DNA from: CALCMJ01 sp964475415
Lineage (GTDB): Bacteria > Bacteroidota > Bacteroidia > Chitinophagales > Saprospiraceae
Direction of reading: 5' to 3'
Length of the DNA stretch: 64,000 nt
Assembly (NCBI GenBank): GCA_964475415.1
Contig: CAYYWZ010000008.1
Coordinates: 26,056-90,055, forward strand
Position 1 is the stretch's first letter, and each line of letters opens with the position of its first letter. Below, in pieces: positions 17,387 through 25,115 of the stretch. The notes beneath the pieces are model-generated. The model did no database searches. It saw nothing but the letters and a program-made list of their open reading frames with translations, and was not told the origin of the DNA. Made by a program: the position numbers and the translations under genes.

Positions 17387-18940
17387 GTGCTGGATTTAAT
17401 TATAGTCATTTTGTATTTTGCGATCATCATGATTGCTGCACTCAGTGGAAAATCTGGAGAAGAGGCGAGTGTGGAAACTTACTTCCTAAGTTCGCGAAAT
17501 CTAAGATGGCCCTCTATCGCATTGTCAACCATTGCTACTAATGTCAATGGTTACCAGTTCTTAGGTATGATGGGCTCTGCTTACCTCTATGGTCTGGCAC
17601 AGGCGAGTCTCGAAATTAATGCAGTACAAGGCATATTATTTGCTGCTTTTATTTTTGTCCCCCTCTATCTAAAAGAGAAGATCATTACCATCACTCAGTT
17701 TATTAAAAGTAGGATGGGAACGAAAGTAGCCTTACTGTACGCAGGAGCTAATATCTTTATGTTTTCCACGATAACATTGGGAGCGGCACTATTTTGGGGA
17801 GCTTATGCTGCGGATCTTGTCTTTACGGATTACCTAAGTGTGATCCATGAAGATAGAATTATTCGGATCAGTATCTTGATTATCGGACTAGGTATTTTCT
17901 CTGCTATCTACACCTATCTAGGAGGATTAGCAGCTGTGGTAAAAACTGATATTATTCAGTTTACAATTCTACTTACGGGAGGCTTTGTGGTGCTCTTTGT
18001 TGCTGTTCATCATTTAGGGGGTTGGTCGGAATTGTATAGCAAGACAGGAGATAAAATGCACCTACATCTTCCTGCTGATCATGAAAAATTACCATGGATT
18101 CATATCTTCGGATTGTTCTTGTTGAACATAAATTACTGGTGTGCTAATCAGACTATCATGCAAAGATCGATTGCCGCTCATAGTCTTAGAGAAGCGCAGA
18201 TCGGACTGATGGTCGGAGGCTTACTTAAGTATGTTATGGCTATATTGATTGTCATTCCTGGTATTGCGCTATACGGTATACTACAGGAACAAGGCACTCC
18301 ACTATCTGAGCCTGATCAGGCTTTTCCATATCTAGTGACGACCTATCTTCCTATAGGTGCTAAGGGTGTAATATTATGTGCCTTATTTGCTTCGCTGATG
18401 AGTACAGTAGATTCTACTTTTAATTCTATAGCTACACTCTGGTCTATAGATATCTACAAAGCGTATATAAAGAAAGACGCTTCTGACAAACAGATTATTT
18501 CTTCGGGACGATCTGCCATTTTATTTAGTTTAGTAACAGGTGTCTTGATGGGATTTGTATTGTTGTATGTCAAATTTAGAAATCCAGAAGCAGCATTTAC
18601 ACATACCTTAAATGAACTCAGATATTATATCAATTGCGGAATCGTAGTCACCATCTTAGGTGCTGCTTTTTTAATTGTGCCTAGACATAAGGCGGCTTTA
18701 ATAGCTTTCCTTGCAACGATACCTTTACATCTATTGTTCCAGTATTTCTTCCCCGAAATGAATTATTTTGTAAGAGCGGGATGGGTGATTTTTGTAGCCT
18801 TTAGTTTTCTCGCTATTACTTCTAGTGGAGGAGGGTGGAAGTCTTGGAAAGCGTTGATTTCTTATGATGATCCTAAGGTCGCAAAAGTAGGTTTTGGTTT
18901 GGGGTTGAGTTTGGTTTTACTTCATTTTATTTTTCATTGA
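17387..18940 (+). CDS. SSS-family sodium/solute symporter, SGLT-like (putative sulfosugar uptake)
   Basis: A 517-residue inner-membrane symporter of the SSS family with 13-14 helices. It looks like the sugar (SGLT/vSGLT) branch: Q57 in NVNGYQFLG and E76 in ASLEIN are 19 residues apart, as are the galactose-contacting Q69 and E88 of vSGLT, and the NYWCANQTIMQRS segment matches the SGLT motif around the substrate-site Asn. It starts with GTG six bases after the monooxygenase stop; no ATG fits the conserved first helix. As third gene of the operon it probably imports the compound desulfonated by the monooxygenase, coupled to Na+. The substrate is not proven. Confidence 0.87.
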   Translation: MLDLIIVILYFAIIMIAALSGKSGEEASVETYFLSSRNLRWPSIALSTIATNVNGYQFLGMMGSAYLYGLAQASLEINAVQGILFAAFIFVPLYLKEKIITITQFIKSRMGTKVALLYAGANIFMFSTITLGAALFWGAYAADLVFTDYLSVIHEDRIIRISILIIGLGIFSAIYTYLGGLAAVVKTDIIQFTILLTGGFVVLFVAVHHLGGWSELYSKTGDKMHLHLPADHEKLPWIHIFGLFLLNINYWCANQTIMQRSIAAHSLREAQIGLMVGGLLKYVMAILIVIPGIALYGILQEQGTPLSEPDQAFPYLVTTYLPIGAKGVILCALFASLMSTVDSTFNSIATLWSIDIYKAYIKKDASDKQIISSGRSAILFSLVTGVLMGFVLLYVKFRNPEAAFTHTLNELRYYINCGIVVTILGAAFLIVPRHKAALIAFLATIPLHLLFQYFFPEMNYFVRAGWVIFVAFSFLAITSSGGGWKSWKALISYDDPKVAKVGFGLGLSLVLLHFIFH

Positions 18941-19478
18941 TTGATTTAGAAAGTTATCTTTTTATTTTTAGTTTATAATTACAAAGAATCAGATGATAAA
19001 TGGTGCTAGCGCTTTAGCTTCGCAATGAGCAAGATTTCTCCACGATGGTCGAAACTAAGTAGTCTACTTACATACTTGATTCCTCGGCTTGTTGCCTTCG
19101 TCCTGAATGACAGGTTGCATCAATCTACATAATACGATTGTCAAACCCCTCGTTGTTTGTAATTTCCAACTACAAGCCTATATCCTCTACTCATGATCTA
19201 AGAAGTATGCTCCTAAATATGTTCAAAAAATAAAGTTATAGTTGTCCTAACCAGACTAGATGTTATTGGTTCTAGTTATAGCATTCTTGTATATAATAGG
19301 TCAGTTTTGAGTTACAAACTCACTGGATATAGGTTCGTAGAAACATTCTATGAACAACGAAGTGTTTATAGCTTGCAACTCAAGTAAAAGTAAAGATAGA
19401 GTTGATGCACAAAAAGAAATAGGAACATACTTCGTTAAGTATATTCCTATTAACTAAAGGAAATGAGTCTTTATTATT
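18941..19478. other. Gene-free stretch with degenerate palindromic sequence
   Basis: About 540 bases with no plausible coding frame. Around 19030-19112 the text (gatttctcc...ggtcgaaa, then gattcctcgg...tgaatgacag) looks like a degenerate dispersed palindromic element of the kind scattered between Bacteroidota genes. Near 19300-19400 several short partly self-complementary words built on gagttacaaactc and gcttgcaactc occur. Nothing resembles a tRNA, an insertion sequence or a strong terminator for the symporter gene. Confidence 0.35.
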
Positions 19479-20120
19479 CTATAGGAAATAAGACAGACCG
19501 AAAGTAACTAGGTCTGGACTAGTTTTGAAATTTAATTTTTCATTGTTGAAGTAGTATCCATCGCTCACACCATTTAGGGCATGCTCATATTTCACATCGA
19601 TGGTGATATGTTTATTTACATTGAATCCCAGAATAAACTGAAACGATTTAGTAAGTTTATTATCATCTATTCTAAAAAGCTTATCCAGATCAGCGGAACG
19701 TTCAGTTTTTACTTTGTAGTTAAATATAGGTCCAGCGGCAAGAGACATCTTACCGATATTGAAACCCATAGCTAGCGGTAGAAGGATATTATAATCGGTA
19801 TGCTTAGCAGGTACAACGATACTAGGATCTATAACACTAAGATCTACGATTTCAAAGTTTTTATTCGTTTGTCTAAACATGAGTTCCTGAGAAAAGAAGA
19901 AATTGCCTAATTTTTTTCTAGCAGTAATACCTGCAGAAAATACGTTGGACTGACCCGTAGAACTAAAGTCATAAAGATATATTTCTCCGTTGTCTAGTTT
20001 TAAAGTACTTGCCTGATCGACTCCAGTACTGTAGCCTAACTTTAGACCTATCTGAGTTTGCGCTGTCATTGATCCCGCTAGTGCTAGGATGGCAATGATT
20101 AATATGTTTATTTTCTTCAT
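19479..20120 (-). CDS. PorT-like outer-membrane beta-barrel protein
   Basis: A 213-residue protein with a clean signal peptide (MKKINILIIAILALAG, cleavage near SMTAQ) and alternating hydrophobic strands typical of the small eight-stranded barrels annotated as PorT-family outer-membrane proteins in Bacteroidota. The C-terminus ends with an amphipathic strand finishing in Phe-Leu (VTFGLSYFL), as expected for insertion by the BAM machinery. It is probably cotranscribed with the small lipoprotein gene 34 bases upstream. No binding partner can be suggested. Confidence 0.8.
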   Translation of the reverse strand: MKKINILIIAILALAGSMTAQTQIGLKLGYSTGVDQASTLKLDNGEIYLYDFSSTGQSNVFSAGITARKKLGNFFFSQELMFRQTNKNFEIVDLSVIDPSIVVPAKHTDYNILLPLAMGFNIGKMSLAAGPIFNYKVKTERSADLDKLFRIDDNKLTKSFQFILGFNVNKHITIDVKYEHALNGVSDGYYFNNEKLNFKTSPDLVTFGLSYFL

Positions 20121-20154
20121 CTTGATTTTTTTATTTTTAAACGAAATGGATTTT

Positions 20155-20337
20155 CTATTCTGATGCTGTTATTGTCTGTTCTGTGCATCTAACCACAGTA
20201 TTTGTAGAAATGTTTTCTATCTGTTGTTGATAATTTTCACTTATATCATAACATCCATAAGATTTTTCTGAGCATGAGCTCATTCCGATTACTACGCAGC
20301 ATAGCGCTACTGCCAAAAGGCTAGTTATTCTGTTCAT
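20155..20337 (-). CDS. Small lipoprotein of unknown function
   Basis: I take ATG at 20335-20337 as the start (60 residues), because it puts a typical lipoprotein signal directly at the N-terminus: MNRITSLLAV... ending in the lipobox GMSSC. A longer frame to 20397 would add 20 residues with no signal character. The mature part is about 40 residues with two further cysteines that could form a disulfide. It is followed closely by the outer-membrane barrel gene, so the two may form a small envelope pair. No family recognised. Confidence 0.6.
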   Translation of the reverse strand: MNRITSLLAVALCCVVIGMSSCSEKSYGCYDISENYQQQIENISTNTVVRCTEQTITASE

Positions 20338-20658
20338 AACATTGATTTTTAATAATGAATTAATATGTCTTAAAAAACAAAAGCCTTGTTTTAACAAAGG
20401 GTTCTATAAGCCCTTGCTATTGCGGTTTTGTTATTGATAGGTAAAGGTTTTTCTTATATTCCTTTGTTTAAATTTTATCTCTTTGTAAGAGTTTGCTAAT
20501 GAATAAATTTGGTTACATACATATAATCCTTATAAACAGGAAAACGTTGCAACATATTTTGTTAAATTTTTCATAATGTCGCACGGGAGATTTAACTGAT
20601 TGTTTTTAGAGATTAGTATGTCGCAGCAGACATTTACAATTTGTTAACTTATAGTTAG

Positions 20659-21426
20659 CTAAGAACGGACAAATTCTGTGATGATTTTATACAATTCTTC
20701 TGGCTGTTCGGCATGTATCCAGTGTCCACTATTACCGATGGTCTTAATCGTAGAAGAAAGAAATTTCTCAGTTATCTCTTTTTCTACTTCAGCGTTGATG
20801 TAATTAGATCTATCACCTTTAGCAAATAGCGTATCTATCTCTATAGGGGAGCTGACCTCTATACTATCAAGAATATGGCTATAGTTTTTTTCTAGAGATG
20901 CTAGATTCATTTTCCATTTGTACCCTCCAGATTTTTCTCGCTGTAGATTTTTCATTAAGAATAGTATGACAGAAAGATCGGATATTTTCTTTTGAAGAAC
21001 TTTTTCCACTTCTTTTCTAGAATCTACCTTATCTATAGGAACGGAATTCAAAGCTTCGAATATAATATCATGCCCACTAGGATTTTCGTTAGGCCCGATA
21101 TCTACAACGACTAATTTTTCTACGGCATCAGGATATAGACTAGCAAATTGCATAGCTGTCTTTCCGCCCATAGAATGACCAATTATATGTGCCTGGTAGA
21201 TCCAGTTACTATCCATGAAATTTTTTAGATCTTCGGCAAGAAGGGTATAGTTAAATTCATCTGCGTGGGGCGATTTTCCATGATTACGTTGATCTATCAG
21301 AATGACCATATAATCTTCGGCTAGTTTTTTGGCAAACGTTTGCCAGTTATCTAACATCCCGAATAGTCCGTGTAGAATAATTATAGGATCTCCTTCGCCA
21401 AAAATCTTGTGGTTTAACTCTATCAT
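20659..21426 (-). CDS. Alpha/beta hydrolase, YbfF-like esterase
   Basis: A 255-residue cytoplasmic alpha/beta hydrolase. The oxyanion region is HGLFGMLDNW (residues 19-28), the nucleophile is S85 in GHSMGG, H235 in SGHWIHAE closes the triad, and the acid is probably the Asp of AKGDRSN. The sequence follows YbfF (DQRNHGKS motif), a family of small acyl-ester or thioester hydrolases. A decayed copy of the first 45 or so codons and of the upstream region lies about 550 bases further upstream, so this gene was once partly or wholly duplicated. The physiological substrate is unknown. Confidence 0.87.
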   Translation of the reverse strand: MIELNHKIFGEGDPIIILHGLFGMLDNWQTFAKKLAEDYMVILIDQRNHGKSPHADEFNYTLLAEDLKNFMDSNWIYQAHIIGHSMGGKTAMQFASLYPDAVEKLVVVDIGPNENPSGHDIIFEALNSVPIDKVDSRKEVEKVLQKKISDLSVILFLMKNLQREKSGGYKWKMNLASLEKNYSHILDSIEVSSPIEIDTLFAKGDRSNYINAEVEKEITEKFLSSTIKTIGNSGHWIHAEQPEELYKIITEFVRS

Positions 21427-21696
21427 ATGGGCTCAAATGTAAGAAAAACATTTTTTTTCATTATCTAATGCAACGTTTTCTGAAGATATGGGATTTAGTT
21501 AATAAGAATGGGTAATATTTTTATCTCGTATGAAAAATATTTTATTTGCTTCAAGCGAGACAAAATATAAATCATAAAGATTTTCTAAGACTAATAAATG
21601 AATGTTGGTTTTTCAAAGTAGGCTTTTTTTGCAGTTAAGCAGAGGGAGCCTCTTTTGTTGGGGCATCACTCTTTGCTCTACTATATCTATTTATGA

Positions 21697-21879
21697 AAAA
21701 TTGTATATTCATTTTCAAGCAAGGAAATAGATTTAGAGAAGGTTTCTAGTTGGCAGAGGAATAATCATCAATTTATTTTTCTAACAGCCGATGGAAATAG
21801 GCATGAGTTCCCCGCTCATAAGATATTAAGTAAGGATAAGTACGAAGAGTTGACTTCGTTGTTGGATGGTAGCTTGTGA
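21697..21879 (+). pseudogene. Fragment of a decayed small gene
   Basis: A 60-codon open stretch with coding character (… SSWQRNNHQFIFLTADGNRH …) ends at TGA 21877-21879 but begins after a stop with no start codon in frame. An ATG at 21693 lies in another frame that closes after 18 codons, so a frameshift would be needed to join them. The visible part recalls the C-terminal half of PH-like, YcxB-type domains, but I cannot name it. It sits in the same 800-base interval as the decayed hydrolase copy, suggesting that this interval is collecting gene debris. Confidence 0.35.
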
Positions 21880-21974
21880 TAGAGTCCAAAGGGCTCACGA
21901 TCCACTGTAGTTTAGTTAGGCTATATGGCTTTATAATTTACAGATTTTTCAGGTTTGGTATTCTTGATTGCACT

Positions 21975-22168
21975 GATCTATGATAATACCATATAGTCTT
22001 CGGTTAGTTTTTTAGTAAAAGATTGCCAGTTATCTCACATACCAAATAATTCAAGTAAATGATTATGGGATCTCCTTCTCTAAAAATCTTATGATCAAGT
22101 TCCAGTATAAAGGCAAAATTAAAAAAAAATCAAATTTATTTTTTTGTACGCAACGTTTTCTCGAGATG
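21975..22168 (-). pseudogene. Decayed partial copy of the alpha/beta hydrolase gene
   Basis: This stretch aligns with 21291-21488, that is, the first 45 or so codons of the alpha/beta hydrolase gene plus about 60 bases upstream, at roughly three-quarters identity by eye. Shared blocks include gttgccagttatct-like text and ggatctccttc. The copy has lost its start codon (ATG to ATA), and two single-base deletions shift the frame, so it cannot make protein. The N-terminal codons read (I)LELDHKIF against MIELNHKIF in the intact gene. Orientation matches the intact gene, which points to an old tandem duplication. Confidence 0.7.
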
Positions 22169-22227
22169 AGCCCTATTATATTATCGAAAGCTGATATTAA
22201 TTTTTCTAATTATAAACAAAATAAATA

Positions 22228-24375
22228 ATGATTGTAAAACTATTAAAAAAGAATCTGCTGCTTATGATGATCTGCCTTCTGTCAGGGGTGAGTCTTAGTG
22301 CGCAGGATGGCGGATGTGACTGTCCAGAAGAATTTGACCCAGTATGTGTAATAGATGCAGAAGGAAATATTTTTCCTGTACCTAATGCTTGTATTGCTGA
22401 GTGTCTAGAATTAGAGATAACAGATGAAGACTGCCTAGGAGATGGTGGTGGTGATGATTTTCCGGGAACAGATTGTGATTGTGATGAGGAGTTTGATCCA
22501 GTGTGTGTGTTGACGGATGCTGAGTCAGGCACCATTTGTGGTTTCCCTAATCTGTGTTATGCAGAATGTATGGGATATACTGAAGATGATATCGTAGAAT
22601 GTGATGAGGAGTTTGCATGTTTTGAATGTATACTGGAAGGGTTTGATCCAGTATGTGTGATTGATTCTATTGGAGAAGTATTTTCTGTACCGAACAACTG
22701 TTATGCAGAATGTCTTGGTTTAGAAATCACAGATGAGGAATGTGATGATTTAGGTGGAGGAGATGATTTTCCTTCTAGCGATTGCGACTGTGAGGAAGAA
22801 GAATGGAGTGGTGAAGGTATCTGTCTAGAAATAGAGACGGAGGGTGGAATAGAATTTGGCTGGGCTCCTAGCGAATGTTATGCAGCATGTTGGTATCCTG
22901 ATGTAGAATTTGTTGTAGTGGAATGTGATACTGTTGGATGGCCAGGTAATGATTGTGATTGTCCCGAAGAAGACTGGAGCGGTGAAGGCATTTGTCTAGA
23001 AATAGAAACAGAAGGGGAAACAGAGATAGCGTGGGCTCCTAGTGCATGTTTTGCTACTTGTTGGTACGGAGATACATATACTATTGTAGACTGTGAGGAT
23101 CACGGCCCAGGAGATGATTGTGAATGTGATGAGAGCGATCTAGAAGGTGAGGGAATTTGTATAGAAATTACATATGCGGATACGATAAGTGGAGAAACTA
23201 TTGTTCTAGATGGTTGGGCTCCTAGTGAATGTTATGCGGCATGTTGGTATCCAGATGTAGAATTTGTTGTAGTGGAATGTGATACTGTTGGATGGCCAGG
23301 TAATGATTGTGATTGTCCCGAAGAAGACTGGAGCGGTGAAGGCATTTGTCTAGAAATAGAAACAGAAGGGGAAACAGAGATAGCGTGGGCTCCTAGTGCA
23401 TGTTTTGCTACTTGTTGGTACGGAGATACATATACTATTGTAGACTGTGAGGATCACGGCCCAGGAGATGATTGTGAATGTGATGAGAGCGATCTAGAAG
23501 GTGAGGGAATTTGTATAGAAATTACATATGCGGATACGATAAGTGGAGAAACTATTGTTCTAGATGGTTGGGCTCCTAGTGAATGTTATGCGGCATGTTG
23601 GTATCCAGATGTAGAATTTGTTGTAGTAGAATGTGACACTATAATATGGCCAGGTAACGATTGTGACTGTCCAGAAGAAGACTGGGAAGGTGAAGGAATC
23701 TGTGTAGAGGTAGAGACAGAGTATGGGACAGAATCTGGCTGGGTACCTAGTGAGTGTTATGTAGGATGTTGGTATGGAGATTTAGAATATACCATAGTAG
23801 ATTGTGACTACTTATGGGAGTGGAATGATACAACGAGTTACGAAATAGATTCTTGTCTTATTCTTTTAGAAGATGGAGATTTCTTAACGCTCCAGTCTTT
23901 CCTATTAGCCCTAGCAGAGTCATGCGATCTAGAGCTTCCAGAATGTATATTGGATGCACCGATTTTTGATACGGATGAAGAGTTCATACTATATCTAGAG
24001 GAGAATTGTCCAGATGTATTAGGGGGATTATTTTCTGCAGAGGGAGAAGAAGGTATGAGCTTGTTCGACAGATATTCATCAGGAGGTGGACTTATAAGCT
24101 CTACAGATGAGGCGCTGTACGATGCAGTATCACTTAATATACTAGGAAATCCGGTAACAGAAATTCTCAGATATCAGATTGTTGCTGAGCAAGCTACTTT
24201 AGCGCAAGTTAGTATTACAGATATGAGTGGTAAAACTGTAAAAGCACAGCAACTACAGTTAAGTGCAGGAACGACAACTTTAGAATTGGATATGCAGCAT
24301 ACGAGCCCTAGCTTGTACTTCTTATCGGTTCAAACAGAATCAGGCATTACAAACTTGAAGTTTTTCAAGGAGTAA
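22228..24375 (+). CDS. Secreted acidic cysteine-rich Kazal-like repeat protein with T9SS sorting domain
   Basis: A 715-residue T9SS cargo. A signal peptide (about 1-26, ending SLSAQ) is followed by about nine cysteine-rich repeats to about residue 530. The first three look like degenerate Kazal domains (CDCPEEFDPVCV...NACIAEC); the rest follow a CDCPEEDWSGEGICLEI...APSxCxAxCWY...VxC pattern. The repeats are strongly acidic. Then a spacer and a T9SS type A sorting domain (about 635-715, ending LKFFKE). Kazal domains are usually protease inhibitors, but these repeats are too diverged to claim inhibition; an acidic, disulfide-rich surface or calcium-binding adhesin is equally possible. Single gene with its own terminator. 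Confidence 0.78.
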   Translation: MIVKLLKKNLLLMMICLLSGVSLSAQDGGCDCPEEFDPVCVIDAEGNIFPVPNACIAECLELEITDEDCLGDGGGDDFPGTDCDCDEEFDPVCVLTDAESGTICGFPNLCYAECMGYTEDDIVECDEEFACFECILEGFDPVCVIDSIGEVFSVPNNCYAECLGLEITDEECDDLGGGDDFPSSDCDCEEEEWSGEGICLEIETEGGIEFGWAPSECYAACWYPDVEFVVVECDTVGWPGNDCDCPEEDWSGEGICLEIETEGETEIAWAPSACFATCWYGDTYTIVDCEDHGPGDDCECDESDLEGEGICIEITYADTISGETIVLDGWAPSECYAACWYPDVEFVVVECDTVGWPGNDCDCPEEDWSGEGICLEIETEGETEIAWAPSACFATCWYGDTYTIVDCEDHGPGDDCECDESDLEGEGICIEITYADTISGETIVLDGWAPSECYAACWYPDVEFVVVECDTIIWPGNDCDCPEEDWEGEGICVEVETEYGTESGWVPSECYVGCWYGDLEYTIVDCDYLWEWNDTTSYEIDSCLILLEDGDFLTLQSFLLALAESCDLELPECILDAPIFDTDEEFILYLEENCPDVLGGLFSAEGEEGMSLFDRYSSGGGLISSTDEALYDAVSLNILGNPVTEILRYQIVAEQATLAQVSITDMSGKTVKAQQLQLSAGTTTLELDMQHTSPSLYFLSVQTESGITNLKFFKE
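22921..23628 (+). repeat. Two tandem 354-bp units, nearly identical
   Basis: Unit 1 (22921-23274) and unit 2 (23275-23628) appear identical by eye except for the last base (g versus a). Each encodes 118 residues, so the duplication keeps frame and adds two cysteine-rich modules. Flanking modules of the same gene are much more diverged, including at synonymous sites, so this duplication or a conversion event is recent. Confidence 0.93.
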
Positions 24376-24402
24376 GAAAATAAATGTTGGTTTTCAGATA
24401 AA

Positions 24403-24436
24403 GGCTCACCTAGCGTAAGTTAGGTGGGTCTTTTTG
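24403..24436 (+). terminator. Rho-independent terminator
   Basis: GGCTCACCTAGC (24403-24414), loop GTAA, GTTAGGTGGGTC (24419-24430), then TTTTT. The 12-bp stem uses three G-U pairs and ends the cysteine-rich repeat gene. Confidence 0.85.
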
Positions 24437-25115
24437 TTTGTAATAACATTTACTTTTTAAAATGTCGTATAAGTATTCTGAATTAAATTTGTTAAGATCA
24501 AGGCATGAGAGAGATTTCGTTGCAGACGAATCGAGTATGATAATACTCGAATAGAGTGAACTACGAAAGTGGATGGGGGAGCAAGTGATTCCTAGGATAT
24601 TAATCACAAAGATCGGACTGTAATATGTGTCGCATATTAGATACACTGAAATAGCAAATGATCATTAGCATTAATTTTTAGAATGTGGAGGCTTATTACG
24701 ATAGCCTAAAAGACAGAGACGAAGTAAAGTATTATAGGAATCCCTATTATATAATTGTTGGATTTTTATGTTTCAGATTAATTCAAAGTTATATTATCGA
24801 ACTTCCAAAGCTATTGAATTTTACTGGAGTATCGATTTTCGTAGTCCAGACTTATAATCAATAATCGAGAGAAGAAATAGCTCGACCGCTCGTGTTAGGG
24901 GTAGTAAGTAATACCTGTAATGTAATGGAAGGTATGTGCGGAGCACCGAAACGCATGTGGAGTACTGGATGACCCGACCCGCCTGCGATGAAGCTTCAGC
25001 GGGCAGATAAGGGTAACACCCTAATAATTATTCTTTCTAGAATCTGTGTTTTTATAAATGATTTTTTGGAAAGGGCGCATGAATTAGTGGGTTAATAGCT
25101 ATTTTAGCGATAAGT
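24437..25115. other. Long non-coding interval with GC-rich hairpin element
   Basis: About 680 bases without a plausible gene. The segment 24840-25025 is richer in G and C than its surroundings and contains CCCGC (24978-24982) pairing with GCGGG in a hairpin around 24978-25004, ending in GGGTAACACCCTAA. A second intergenic segment (about 41890-42070) ends in the similar GGGCACACCCTAG after a related GACC(T/C)GA word, so this may be a dispersed element or a structured RNA. I found no tRNA or named RNA fold. Confidence 0.4.

Noticed and set aside
18941..19478. CRISPR-like or phage attachment sequence
   Set aside because: Short similar words occur but no regular spacing, no cas genes and no integrase nearby.
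22206..22535. Ser/Pro-rich minus-strand frame in the cysteine-rich gene
   Set aside because: Antisense of acidic GAT/GAA repeats; no homology expected.
24880..25025. Group II intron or retron RNA
   Set aside because: No reverse transcriptase, no domain V-like hairpin or boundary motif; only a GC-rich hairpin is visible.
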